Both the position numbers and the translations under genes were made by a program. Below, one piece after another: positions 35,577 to 46,718 of a stretch of DNA of 64,000 bases. Origin of the DNA: Sphingomonas sp. BK345 (lineage in GTDB: Bacteria > Pseudomonadota > Alphaproteobacteria > Sphingomonadales > Sphingomonadaceae). The notes beneath the pieces are model-generated. The model was not told the origin of the DNA. It worked only from the letters and a program-made list of their open reading frames with translations, and made no database searches. Location of the stretch: positions 1 through 64,000 of the forward strand of contig NZ_JACHZX010000003.1 in NCBI RefSeq assembly GCF_014193845.1. The letters are read 5' to 3'. The first letter of the stretch is position 1. Each line of letters opens with the position of its first letter.

Positions 35577-37091
35577 ATGAACCTCCTGCCACCGCTGCTC
35601 CGCCCACGCCGCCGCGGCATCGCCTCGGTCAACTCGGAGGTACGCGACGGCATCGTCCCGGCCGGCGACTCGGTGGCGACCACCGCCGACCATGACGGCG
35701 GCGAGCCGCACAACCCGCGCTACCGCACCGTCGCGCTGATCATCGCCTGCGCGATGTTCATGGAGAATCTCGACGCCACCGTGCTCGCCACCGCGCTGCC
35801 GACGATGGCGCGCGACTTCGCGGTGCGCGCGCCCGAGATGAGCGTCGCGCTCACCTCCTACCTCGTCGCGCTGGCGATGTTCATCCCCGCCTCGGGCATG
35901 GTGGCGGACCGGTTCGGCGCCAAGAACGTGTTCCGCGCCGCGATCGCCGTGTTCGTGCTCGGCTCGCTCGCCTGCGGGCTCGCGCCGACGCTGACGACGA
36001 TGGCGCTGGCGCGCTTCGCGCAGGGGATCGGCGGCGCGATGATGATGCCGGTGGGGCGGCTGGTGCTGCTACGCTCGGTGGCGAAGCGCGACATGGTGTC
36101 GGCGATGTCGTGGCTGATCATGCCCGCGCTGATCGGCCCCATCATCGGCCCGCCGGTGGGCGGCTTCATCGTCGATTATCTCGACTGGCGCTGGATCTTC
36201 TGGCTCAACCTGCCGATCGGCGTCATCGGCATCCTGCTGGTCGGGCGCTTCATCGTCGACGTGCGCGAGCCCGCGGTGCATCGTTTCGACTGGCCGGGGT
36301 TCGTGCTCTCCGCGGTGGCGCTCGGCTGCCTGTTGTTCGGCTTCGAGCTGGCCAGCCGTCAGGGCGAGGGTTCGCTCGCCGCGACGCTGATCGCGGTCGG
36401 CGCGGGCGCGGCGTGGCTCTACTGGCGCCACGCGCGGCGGACGGACCATCCGATCCTCGACCTCTCGCTGATGCGCGTGCCGACCTTCCGCCTGTCGGTA
36501 CTGGGCGGCTCGCTGACGCGGATCACCCAGGGCGCGCAGCCGTTCCTGCTGCCGCTGCTGCTGCAGCTCGCCTTCGGGCTAAGCGCGGCGCAGAGCGGCT
36601 CGATGACGCTCGCCACCGCGATCGGCTCGTTCGGGATGAAGGGCGTGGCGCCGCGGCTGCTGCGCCGCTTCGGCTTTCGCACCAGCCTCGTCTGCCTGGG
36701 GCTGCTCGCCACCGCCAGCTACGCCCTGTGCGGGCTGTTCCGCCCGGACTGGCCCCTGCCCGCGCTCTTCGCGGTGATGCTGGTATCGGGCTTCCTGATG
36801 TCGTTCCAGTTCACCGCCTACAACACGATCGCCTATGACGAGATCGCGAAGGAGCGGATGAGCGCGGCGACCAGCTTCTACTCGACCTTTCAGCAGCTGA
36901 TGCTGTCGCTCGGCATCTGCGCGGGAGCGACCGCGCTGCACGTCTCGATGGCGGCGGCCGGGCGGACGCGGCCCGACTTCCCGGACTTCACCGCGGCCTT
37001 CTGGACGGTGACCGCAATCTCGTTCTGCGCGCTGTTCGTGAACCTGCGCTTCGATCCGAAAGCGGGGGCGGAGATCAGCGGGCGGAGGTGA
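35577..37091 (+). CDS. MFS transporter, DHA2-type drug exporter
   Basis: The 504-residue protein has about 14 hydrophobic helices after a 50-residue cytoplasmic start. Motif A (GMVADRFGAKNVF) follows helix 2, and LATALPTMARDF near helix 1 is the DHA2 signature (MENLDATVLATALP). GGAMMMPVGRLVLLRSVAKRD near helix 4 fits motif B. Such proteins export drugs or metabolites using the proton gradient. No HlyD or outer-membrane partner is beside it, unlike the EmrB-type protein at 47864. Confidence 0.9.
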   Translation: MNLLPPLLRPRRRGIASVNSEVRDGIVPAGDSVATTADHDGGEPHNPRYRTVALIIACAMFMENLDATVLATALPTMARDFAVRAPEMSVALTSYLVALAMFIPASGMVADRFGAKNVFRAAIAVFVLGSLACGLAPTLTTMALARFAQGIGGAMMMPVGRLVLLRSVAKRDMVSAMSWLIMPALIGPIIGPPVGGFIVDYLDWRWIFWLNLPIGVIGILLVGRFIVDVREPAVHRFDWPGFVLSAVALGCLLFGFELASRQGEGSLAATLIAVGAGAAWLYWRHARRTDHPILDLSLMRVPTFRLSVLGGSLTRITQGAQPFLLPLLLQLAFGLSAAQSGSMTLATAIGSFGMKGVAPRLLRRFGFRTSLVCLGLLATASYALCGLFRPDWPLPALFAVMLVSGFLMSFQFTAYNTIAYDEIAKERMSAATSFYSTFQQLMLSLGICAGATALHVSMAAAGRTRPDFPDFTAAFWTVTAISFCALFVNLRFDPKAGAEISGRR

Positions 37092-37346
37092 TGGGAGCGG
37101 TGCGCCGACCATCCCGAACCACCCCGGCGAACGCCGAGGTCTAGCTGGGATAGCGGTCGTGAGATCCACCTACCTCCCCCACCGGGACCACGGCGTCCGC
37201 TGGGCTGGTGCCTGGGGAAGCATCAGCATCTCGCCTTGCTTCCGGCGGCGGCTCACCAGCCTCAAGGCATGACCGTCAGTCCCACCGCCCTTATTCCACC
37301 TGGGCCCCGGCCTTCGCCGGGGAACAGAAGAGAAGCGGCGACCTCT
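37092..37346. repeat. Intergenic spacer with remnants of CCCCGGC-type palindromes
   Basis: The convergent gap between the MFS and epimerase genes contains GGCCCCGGCCTTCGCCGGGG (37304-37322) and a fainter relative at about 37127-37146 (ACCCCGGCGAACGCCGAGG). No gene or clear terminator with a T run was found. Confidence 0.55.
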
Positions 37347-38420
37347 TCACATGTCCGGCTCGATGCCCCGCTCCAGCCGCCCGCGCGCGTAACCCAAGCC
37401 CCGCCTGATGCCGTCGTCGAGCGCGATCGTCGGCCGCCAGCCCAGCTCGTCGCGGATGCGCGACGAGTCGCTGTAGCGCTCCGCCACGCCGACCGGCTTG
37501 CCGGTCGTGCCGATCACCGGCGCGTCATAGCCTTCGATCGCCACCATCCGCGCGGCGAGGTCGAGGAAGCGCGTCGGCGTGCCGGTGCCGATGTTGAACG
37601 CGCGCGCGTCGCTCACGCCGCGGCACACCAGCACGCAGGCGTCGCAGGCGTCGTCGATATGGACGAAGTCGCGCGTCTGCTCGCCCGAGCCCCAGACGCG
37701 GACCGGGTCGCGCCGCGCCGCCACCCGCAGCGCGATCGCGGGGAAGGGATAGACCACGTCCTGGTCCTCGCCATAGCCCGAGAACGGACGGACCACGCCG
37801 ACGCTCAGCCCGTATTTCTCGTGCGCGATGCGGCCGAGATATTCGCCGGTCAGCTTGCTCCAGCCATAGGTGTAATCGGGCAGGCCGAGCCGCTTGTCGA
37901 AGGAGATGTCGTCCTCGCGCAGCGCGCGGCTCTCGCCGGCCTCTTGCAGGTCGATCGGATAGGCCGCGCTCGACGAGGCGTAAAGAATCCGCTCGGGACG
38001 CGCTTTCTTGGCCGCCCAGAGGAAGAAGCTGCTGTCGACCGCCAGGTCGATGCCGACCGCGAGCGGGTCGTTGTCGATCACGTTGCGCCCGCCGACCACC
38101 GAGGCGAGATGGTAGATCTCGTCGAAGCGCGGCAGCGGCGCGAGCCCGAGCGGCGGCGTCATCCCCAGCTCGGCCTGCGCCACCGCGACGAAATCGGCGC
38201 GGATCAGCCGCACCTGCTGGTCGAGCCCGACCAGCTCGTGGCGCTGCACCCCGCCCTCCTCGCCGAGCGCGCGGAGCCGCGGCACCTCCCACTCGGCCGG
38301 CGGCTTGCCGGTGGAGAGATCGTCGATGATCCACAGCTCATGCCCGCCCTCGCGCGCGAGCCGCGCGACCAGGTGCCGGCCGACGAAGCCGCAGCCGCCG
38401 GTCATGAGGATACGCGCCAC
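37347..38420 (-). CDS. NAD-dependent sugar-nucleotide epimerase/dehydratase
   Basis: The 357-residue extended short-chain dehydrogenase has the NAD-binding [10 protein letters not shown] (8-17), a Tyr-Lys pair in [13 protein letters not shown], and the C-terminal substrate region [16 protein letters not shown]. The layout resembles UDP-glucose 4-epimerase and GDP-mannose 3,5-epimerase types. It probably supplies a nucleotide sugar for surface polysaccharide made by the glycosyltransferases about 3 kb away (41328-44028), with clpB between. The exact substrate is not identifiable. Confidence 0.88.
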   Translation of the reverse strand: MARILMTGGCGFVGRHLVARLAREGGHELWIIDDLSTGKPPAEWEVPRLRALGEEGGVQRHELVGLDQQVRLIRADFVAVAQAELGMTPPLGLAPLPRFDEIYHLASVVGGRNVIDNDPLAVGIDLAVDSSFFLWAAKKARPERILYASSSAAYPIDLQEAGESRALREDDISFDKRLGLPDYTYGWSKLTGEYLGRIAHEKYGLSVGVVRPFSGYGEDQDVVYPFPAIALRVAARRDPVRVWGSGEQTRDFVHIDDACDACVLVCRGVSDARAFNIGTGTPTRFLDLAARMVAIEGYDAPVIGTTGKPVGVAERYSDSSRIRDELGWRPTIALDDGIRRGLGYARGRLERGIEPDM

Positions 38421-38520
38421 GATGGTCTCCCGAGCTGTCGTTCACCACCCCGGCCGTTACCGGGATGGCAGCGATGTGGGGCGGACGTGCCACCCCGGCC
38501 CAGCTCCCGCAACCCACCCC

Positions 38521-38548
38521 CTTGTGTTGCCTGAAAGCCACACCATCT
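38521..38548 (+). promoter_or_regulatory. RpoH-like heat-shock promoter of clpB
   Basis: CTTG at 38521-38524, 17 bp, then ACCATCT at 38542-38548 resembles the alphaproteobacterial RpoH layout CTTG-N17-CYTATNT (four of seven bases in the -10 region). It ends 27 bp before the clpB ATG. The stronger match at dnaK with identical spacing supports it. Confidence 0.5.
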
Positions 38549-38575
38549 CTCGGGAAAGAACAACAGGGCGTCACG

Positions 38576-41155
<2,580 letters not shown>

Positions 41156-41188
41156 GAGGCTGAGCCGGTCCTTGAGAGAAGGCGCAGA

Positions 41189-41329
41189 TCCTCCCCGCTC
41201 GCGGGGAGGGGGACCGCCGCGCGTCAGCGCGGTGGTGGAGAGGGCTCTCCGCTCACGAACCGGCTCGTTCGCGAGGAGCCCCCTCCGTCAGCGCTACGCG
41301 CTGCCACCTCCCCGCGAGCGGGGAGGATC
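41189..41329. repeat. Long composite inverted repeat (CTCCCCGCTCGCGGGGAG type)
   Basis: The outer arms GATCCTCCCCGCTCGCGGGG (41188-41207) and CCCCGCGAGCGGGGAGGATC (41310-41329) are near-perfect inverted copies, each also palindromic. The inner arms GCGCGTCAGCGCGGTGGTGG and CCGTCAGCGCTACGCGCTGC pair in the same way. The element fills the whole gap between the convergent clpB and glycosyltransferase genes and reaches into the stop codon of the latter. Confidence 0.8.
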
Positions 41330-42104
41330 AGGGTGTGCCATCCTCCCACGTCTTCTCGCGCAGGTTGAGGTGGCTCAGCTTCCGTCGCGCCAGGCGCGGA
41401 CCTAAGAAGCGGTAGAAATACCAGTCCTTCGCCGCCGCCGGGGTGAGATGGTAGAGCAGCCGCTCCGCCAGCGTCCAGCGCACGCGGCGGCGGTCGCCGC
41501 GGCGATCCGAGGGTATGCACCACAGGTCGTACGGATAGACCACGCGTCCCTGCTGCACCACGCGCTGCATGATCTCGTGGTCCATCAGCACATAGGGCCA
41601 GTGGCGCTCGGCATAGCCGCCGGCCGTGAGCAACGCGGCGGTGCGGAAGGTCTGGCCGAAGCCGCCGGTGTGGGTCTGCTTGGGCCACAGCCGGCTCACG
41701 ATCTGGTTGTGCCGCCGCTTGCGGCGCGCCTTCGCCGGCTCGAGCGGCACGTCGGTCGCCATCGCGGCGACCACGCGCGGATCGGCGTGCAGCGCGGCCT
41801 CCGCCGTCGCGAGATAGTGCGGCGGGTAGAAGGTGTCGGCGTCGCCGAACGCGACGAACTCGGTGGTGATCGCCGTCATCGCGCGCTCCAGCGCCACGAT
41901 CTTGCCCGGCCGCGGCTCGCTGAGATGGACGAGCTCGATGCCGTCACTCGCGAAGGCGCGCGCGATCGCCGCCGAGGCGTCGGTCGAGCCGTTGTCCACC
42001 AGCACCAGCCGGAACGGCCGGAGCGTCTGCGCCGCCAGACTGGCGAGCGTGTCGGCGAGATACGCTTCCTCGTTGTAGTAGGCGATCACGAAGGTCCAGC
42101 GCAT
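41328..42104 (-). CDS. Glycosyltransferase family 2
   Basis: The 258-residue protein begins WTFVIAYYNEEAYLADTLASL and has LVLVDNGSTDASAAIA and a DxD-type motif in FVAFGDADTFYPPHYL (near 85-100), a GT-A fold. It probably adds one sugar to a cell-surface glycan from a nucleotide-sugar donor. The start overlaps the stop of the GT4-type gene upstream (TGATG). The stop codon sits at the edge of the composite inverted repeat. Confidence 0.9.
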   Translation of the reverse strand: MRWTFVIAYYNEEAYLADTLASLAAQTLRPFRLVLVDNGSTDASAAIARAFASDGIELVHLSEPRPGKIVALERAMTAITTEFVAFGDADTFYPPHYLATAEAALHADPRVVAAMATDVPLEPAKARRKRRHNQIVSRLWPKQTHTGGFGQTFRTAALLTAGGYAERHWPYVLMDHEIMQRVVQQGRVVYPYDLWCIPSDRRGDRRRVRWTLAERLLYHLTPAAAKDWYFYRFLGPRLARRKLSHLNLREKTWEDGTP

Positions 42105-43162
42105 CAGCGCGCCTCCGCCAGCCGCAGCAGCGTGCGGCACACCGGGGCGCTCGAGCGCGGCCCGTGGGTCGCCAGCACGTGCGCGCGCGCCGCCCTCCCC
42201 ATCTCCGCCATGCGCCGTTCGTCGCGCAGCAGCGCCGCCACCAGCGGGCGATAGTCGCGCTCGGTCACCCGCAGCCCGCAGTCGTCGGGCAGCACGTCGG
42301 CGCCGATCCGGTCGGCGAAGGCCACCACCGGCCGCGCGCACGCCATCGCCTCCGGGATGGCGCGCGGGAAATAGTCGCGCCGCCCGGCGTGGAAGAACAA
42401 TCCGGTCTGCGCCAGCAGGTCGGGGATGCGCGCGTGCGGCACGTGGCCGAGCCAGTCGATCGCAGGGTAGCGCCGCTTCATCACCGTCTCCTGCGGCCCC
42501 CCGCCCGCGACCGCGACGCGATGCTGGCGCGACAGCGCCCCCACCTCGGCGAAGCTCTTCCACCGCGTCACCCGGCTGACCGAGAACAGGTCCCAGGCGC
42601 GCTCGGCCGCCTGGGGCCGGAACAGCTCGGTGTCGATCGTCTTGGGCAGCCGCTCCATCCGCTCGCGCGGGATCGCGCGGCGCAGCCAGCCGCCCGCGGC
42701 CAGCGCCTCCTCCTGCACCGCGCTCTCGGTCAGCAGCAGGCTGGCGTGCGGCACCAGCCGGCTCCAATAATCGCCGCCGACGATCAACGCGAAGCGCCGC
42801 CGGTCGGGGCGAAGCGCGCGATCGTAGAGGCGATAGCCCGCGCCGCCGTTGGTGCCGATCAGAACGAACAGATCCGCCGGATCCGCGCGCGCCGCCGCCA
42901 CCATCGCGTCGCTGTAATGATCGCGCGACTTCGCCCCGCCGCCGCTGCGCGCGAAGAGCCGGATCGTGTAGGGCAGCCCGATCGGCGCCGCCGGGCGATG
43001 CTCGGCGGTCGCCTCGGCCACGCCCCACAACTCGACATCCACCCCCATCGCGGCTAACAGCGCGGGCATCCGACGGTCGCGATTGTCCCATCGCAGCCAC
43101 TCCGCCGGATCGGCGACGCCGTGGTAGGTCGGATAGGTGAGGACGAAGATGATGCGTGTCAT
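42104..43162 (-). CDS. Glycosyltransferase family 1/4 (GT-B fold)
   Basis: The 352-residue protein has a GT-B layout. Its C-terminal donor domain includes FFHAGRRDYFPRAIPEAMACARPVVAF (about 255-290), with an acid-x7-Glu-like PEAMACARPVV motif. An unusual N-terminus names YPTYHGVADPAEWLRWDNRD. It belongs to the family using activated sugars with retention of configuration. The ATG at 43162 was chosen over an in-frame start at 43177. It is divergent from the GT2 gene at 43219 with 56 bp between them. Confidence 0.87.
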   Translation of the reverse strand: MTRIIFVLTYPTYHGVADPAEWLRWDNRDRRMPALLAAMGVDVELWGVAEATAEHRPAAPIGLPYTIRLFARSGGGAKSRDHYSDAMVAAARADPADLFVLIGTNGGAGYRLYDRALRPDRRRFALIVGGDYWSRLVPHASLLLTESAVQEEALAAGGWLRRAIPRERMERLPKTIDTELFRPQAAERAWDLFSVSRVTRWKSFAEVGALSRQHRVAVAGGGPQETVMKRRYPAIDWLGHVPHARIPDLLAQTGLFFHAGRRDYFPRAIPEAMACARPVVAFADRIGADVLPDDCGLRVTERDYRPLVAALLRDERRMAEMGRAARAHVLATHGPRSSAPVCRTLLRLAEAR

Positions 43163-43218
43163 GGGCCCGGGTCGCACGCCCGTACCAGCGCCGACGCGCG
43201 CTGCCTAGGTTGAGGCCC

Positions 43219-44028
43219 GTGAACGATTTTCCTTTTGCCGCCCGCCCCGTCGACCGGCCCTTCGACGACACTGGCCCGCGCGTCTCCTGCCTGATGGTCA
43301 CCGCCGACCGTCGCCGCCTCACCGAACGCTCGGTCGACTGTTTCCTGGCGCAGACCTATCCCAACCGCGAGCTGGTGATCGTCGACGATGGCAGCGAGGA
43401 CTATGCCCCGATCCTCGCGCGCGTGCCGGCCGACCGGCTGATCCACCACCGCCTCCCCAAGAACCCGGCGACGACGCTGGGCGAGCTGCGCAACCTCTCG
43501 CTCGATCTCGCGCGCGGCGCGCTGATGGCGCATTGGGACGACGACGATTGGTTCGCGCCGCAGCGGCTGGCGCGCTCGGTCGAGACGCTCGGCGACAAGG
43601 CCGCGGTATGGGCCGAGGCGACGCTGATGCATCTCGACGATCCCGCCTGGCTCGATCGACCCTATCTCAGCTGGTTCAAGGGCGGCGCGCCGAGCACGAT
43701 CGTCCACCGCCGCCGCGACGACATCCGCTACCCCAAGGAGCGCAAGGGCGAGGACAGCACCTTCCGCGACGCCTGGCTTCGGCTCGGCACCGCGCTGATC
43801 CCGCGCGCCGAGGCGCATCTGCTGATCCGCTGCTTCCACGGCAGCAACACTTGGGACCGCGGCCACTTCGAGCGGCGGCTGGCGCTGCGCCCGGCGCAGA
43901 TCGTCGAGTGGAAGCTGCGCCAGTGGACCGGCACCACCGCGGGCTATTCCGCCTTCCGGCTGACGGCCGAGCAGCGCGCCGCGTTCGACACCTATGTCGC
44001 GCAGTCGCGCGCGTTGGGGCTGTTTTGA
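43219..44028 (+). CDS. Glycosyltransferase family A/2
   Basis: The 269-residue protein has the GT-A beginning RVSCLMVTADRRRLTERSVDCFLAQTYPNRELVIVDDGSEDY and a DxD region in MAHWDDDDWFAP (near 103-114). The GTG at 43219 was chosen because TTGAGG lies at suitable spacing and the upstream in-frame codons overlap the promoter region of the divergent gene. A TTG at 44025 begins the next gene with a TTGA overlap. It probably contributes to the same surface glycan as its neighbours. Confidence 0.87.
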   Translation: MNDFPFAARPVDRPFDDTGPRVSCLMVTADRRRLTERSVDCFLAQTYPNRELVIVDDGSEDYAPILARVPADRLIHHRLPKNPATTLGELRNLSLDLARGALMAHWDDDDWFAPQRLARSVETLGDKAAVWAEATLMHLDDPAWLDRPYLSWFKGGAPSTIVHRRRDDIRYPKERKGEDSTFRDAWLRLGTALIPRAEAHLLIRCFHGSNTWDRGHFERRLALRPAQIVEWKLRQWTGTTAGYSAFRLTAEQRAAFDTYVAQSRALGLF

Positions 44029-45005
44029 GCGAGACGGACGCGCCGCCCGCCAGCGGGTGGCGGGCGTGGGGCGAGCGACCGTGGGTGCGCCGCCTTGGCT
44101 GGGTCGCACGGTTGCTGTTCTTCGCCGGCATGGTCACCTGGATGGTGCTCAAGGTGAACGCGATCGGCTGGAGTCAGGTCGCCCGCTCGCTGCCGACCAA
44201 CCCGCTCTTCTACCTGCTGTTCGTCGTCACCTTCCTGGTGCTGCCCGCGTCCGAGATCGCGGTGTTCCGCACCATCTTCGCGCGCCCGCTGCCCGGCGCC
44301 TTCCCAGTACTGGTGCGCAAGCGCATCCTCAACAGCGCGCTGGTCGGTTACTCCGGCGAGCTCTACCTGTTCGTGTGGCTGCGGCGAGTCATCGGGCTGC
44401 GCAGCAAGACGATCGCGATCGGGCTCAAGGACAATGCGATCCTCTCGGCGGTGTCGTCGGGGCTGGTGACACTGCTGCTGCTGCTCGGCTTCGCCGCGGC
44501 GGGCAACGGGCGGCGCATCGCGGCGTGGCTCGACCCCGGCCCGGCGCTGCTGATCGCGGGCGGCGTCGGCGCGGTGTTCCTCGCGCCGCTGCTGTTCCGC
44601 CTGCGGCGCCAGCTGATCGCGATGCCGCTGGCGCTCGCCGCGCGCGTGCTGGCGATCCACGTCGCGCGGATCGCGGGCGTGGTGCTGCTCCAGGCGACGC
44701 AATGGGCCGTGGTGCTGCCGCAGGAGCCGTGGAGCGTGTGGCTGGTGTTCCTCACCGCGCAGATGGTGATCTCGCGGCTGCCGATCGTGCCCAATCGCGA
44801 CCTGCTGTTCCTCAGCGCCGCGCTGGAGATGAGCGGCACGATCAACGGCCCGCGCGAGGCAATGGCGGGGCTGCTGCTCGCCGGCGGCGCGCTGACGCAG
44901 GGGAGCAACCTGGTCTTCTATCTGCTGACCGCGCTGTGGAAGCAGCCGGAGGTGGAGAGCCGCGAGGCGCTGGCGGCGGAGGAAGAGGAGGAGCGGACGG
45001 CCTAG
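44025..45005 (+). CDS. UPF0104/lysylphosphatidylglycerol-synthase-like membrane protein
   Basis: The 326-residue protein has about eight hydrophobic segments (for example LLFFAGMVTWMVLKVNAIG and FYLLFVVTFLVLPASEIAVF). Its layout is that of flippase-like UPF0104 proteins, which include the membrane half of MprF. There is no aminoacyl-transferase domain. Following a glycosyltransferase with a TTGA overlap, it may translocate or assist a lipid-linked product; this is inference. The start is a TTG at 44025 by overlap; no other credible start precedes the first helix. Confidence 0.75.
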   Translation: MSETDAPPASGWRAWGERPWVRRLGWVARLLFFAGMVTWMVLKVNAIGWSQVARSLPTNPLFYLLFVVTFLVLPASEIAVFRTIFARPLPGAFPVLVRKRILNSALVGYSGELYLFVWLRRVIGLRSKTIAIGLKDNAILSAVSSGLVTLLLLLGFAAAGNGRRIAAWLDPGPALLIAGGVGAVFLAPLLFRLRRQLIAMPLALAARVLAIHVARIAGVVLLQATQWAVVLPQEPWSVWLVFLTAQMVISRLPIVPNRDLLFLSAALEMSGTINGPREAMAGLLLAGGALTQGSNLVFYLLTALWKQPEVESREALAAEEEEERTA

Positions 45006-45024
45006 CTCGCCGCGCCTGCCGTCG

Positions 45025-46464
45025 TCAGCGCCCCACCGCCGCCACCTCCGCCGGCGTCCAGCCGCCGCCCATCGCCTGGTACAAAGCGACATAGCTCGTC
45101 AGCCGGTCGGCGCGCGCCTGCACCAGCGATAGCTCGGTGGTGAGCAGGGTGCGCTGCGCGTCGAGCTGCTCCAGATACGCCGAATAGCCGGCGCGATAAC
45201 GGTTGGTCGCATTCTCCAGCGCGCCGCGCGACGCTGCCGCCTGCGCCGCCAACGCGTCGGCCTGCTCTCCCGTGCGGCGCACCCCGACGAGCGAATCGTC
45301 CACCTCGCGGAACGCCACCAGCGCGGCGCGGCGATAGCCATAAGCAGCTTGGTCGCGCCGCGCGGTGGCGATGCGCTCCTGCGCGCGCAGCCGCCCGCCG
45401 TCGAAGATCGGCCCCAGCACACTCGCGCCGAGCGAGAAGATCACCTCGGGCTGCGCCAGCGCGGTCGAGAGGACGAGGTTGCCCGCGCCGGTCAACGACA
45501 GGTTGGGCAGCATCGCGGCGCGCTGGCTGTCGAGCGTGCGATCCGCCGCCACCAGCGTCTGCTCGGCCTGGTAGAGGTCGGGGCGGCGGCGCAGCAGCTG
45601 AGCGGGCAGCCCGCCCGGCAGCGGCGGCGTCGCAAGCTGGTCGAGCGCCAGCCCGCGCGCCACCGCGCGCGGCGAGTCGCCGGTGAGCAGCGCCAGGGCA
45701 TTCTCCTGCCGCCCGATCGCCAGCTCGGCGGCAGGGACAAGCTGCTGCGTGCCCGCATATTCCGCCTGCGCCTGGCGGTACTCGAGCCGCGAGGCATAGC
45801 CGGTCTCGTACCGCCGCCGCGCGATCCGCAGCGCCTCGGCGCGCGCCGCCAGCGTCTCGCGCGCGATCGCCAGCCGCTGGTCGAGCGCGCGCAGCGTGAC
45901 ATAGCCCGAGGCGGCGGTGGCGGCGGTGGCGAGCCGCACCGTGTCGCGCGCCGCCGCGGTGGCGAGCAGCTGCGCGCGCGCGGCGCGGCTCGCCTGGCGC
46001 AGCCGCCCGAACAGGTCGAGATCGTAGCTGAGCTGGACGCCGGGCTGCACCGCGGTCGAGCGCGCGGTGGTGCCGAGCGCGCTGATCGACTGGCCCTGCG
46101 TCTCGGGCACGGTGCCGCCGAGCTGCGGCGTGAGCTGCGCGCGCGCGAGCGCCTCCGCCGCGCGCGCCTCCTCCACCCGCGCGGCGGCGGCGAGCACGTC
46201 GAGATTGTTCGCCAGCGCGCGCTCGACCAGCGCGGTAAGCACCGGGTCGCCGAAGCCCTGCCACCACGCCGCGTTCACCGTCGACGCGTCGGGCGCGGTC
46301 AGCGCGCTGCGCCACGCCGGCGGCGACGTGACGGTGGCGTCGGGCGGGGCGGCACGGCGCGGACCGGGCAGCGCGCAGTCGGCGAGGAGGAGCGGGAGGA
46401 GCAGCGCGCGGACGACGCTACGGGGGGATAGGCTGTATGCGGCTTGCCCCGCCCCCGTCGTCAT
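45025..46464 (-). CDS. Outer-membrane efflux lipoprotein (NodT/OprM type)
   Basis: The 479-residue protein forms the outer-membrane channel of a tripartite pump. A lipobox LLADC ends the signal peptide (RALLLPLLLADC), and two OEP repeats follow, the second containing LARAQLTPQLGG-like and ALSLVQARADRLTSYVALYQAMGGGW segments. The only usable start is the ATG at 46464, and that codon lies within a GGGATGACG palindromic repeat. It is last in the EmrB-EmrA-OMP run. An in-frame extension to 46722 is repeat-derived and was rejected. Confidence 0.9.
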   Translation of the reverse strand: MTTGAGQAAYSLSPRSVVRALLLPLLLADCALPGPRRAAPPDATVTSPPAWRSALTAPDASTVNAAWWQGFGDPVLTALVERALANNLDVLAAAARVEEARAAEALARAQLTPQLGGTVPETQGQSISALGTTARSTAVQPGVQLSYDLDLFGRLRQASRAARAQLLATAAARDTVRLATAATAASGYVTLRALDQRLAIARETLAARAEALRIARRRYETGYASRLEYRQAQAEYAGTQQLVPAAELAIGRQENALALLTGDSPRAVARGLALDQLATPPLPGGLPAQLLRRRPDLYQAEQTLVAADRTLDSQRAAMLPNLSLTGAGNLVLSTALAQPEVIFSLGASVLGPIFDGGRLRAQERIATARRDQAAYGYRRAALVAFREVDDSLVGVRRTGEQADALAAQAAASRGALENATNRYRAGYSAYLEQLDAQRTLLTTELSLVQARADRLTSYVALYQAMGGGWTPAEVAAVGR

Positions 46465-46623
46465 CCCGGGCTCGACCGGGGATTCATGCCGCGGCGCGCG
46501 GTTGCACTGCCTCTCCTCCATCCTGCCGTCATCCCGGACCTGGTCCGGGATCCACCGGTCCGCGCGATCGCCGGCCGCCGAGTGCGCGGGACCGTGGATC
46601 CCGGACCACGTCCGGGATGACGG
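46455..46623. repeat. Three GGGATGACG-type palindromic repeats
   Basis: The gap between the HlyD and outer-membrane genes contains CGTCATCCCGGGCTCGACCG (46460-46479), CGTCATCCCGGACCTGGTCC with GGGATCCA (46528-46555) and TGGATCCCGGACCACGTCCG with GGATGACGG (46595-46623). The last two face each other as an inverted pair around about 40 bp. The first provides the ATG of the outer-membrane protein gene on the minus strand. Confidence 0.8.
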
Positions 46624-46718
46624 TGGAGCGCAAGGTGACGGCGGCGCCCAGCGACCAGCACCAACGCCCCCGCCATCGTCGGCCACGTCCGCACCGTCCT
46701 TATTCGGGCCACCGCCCC

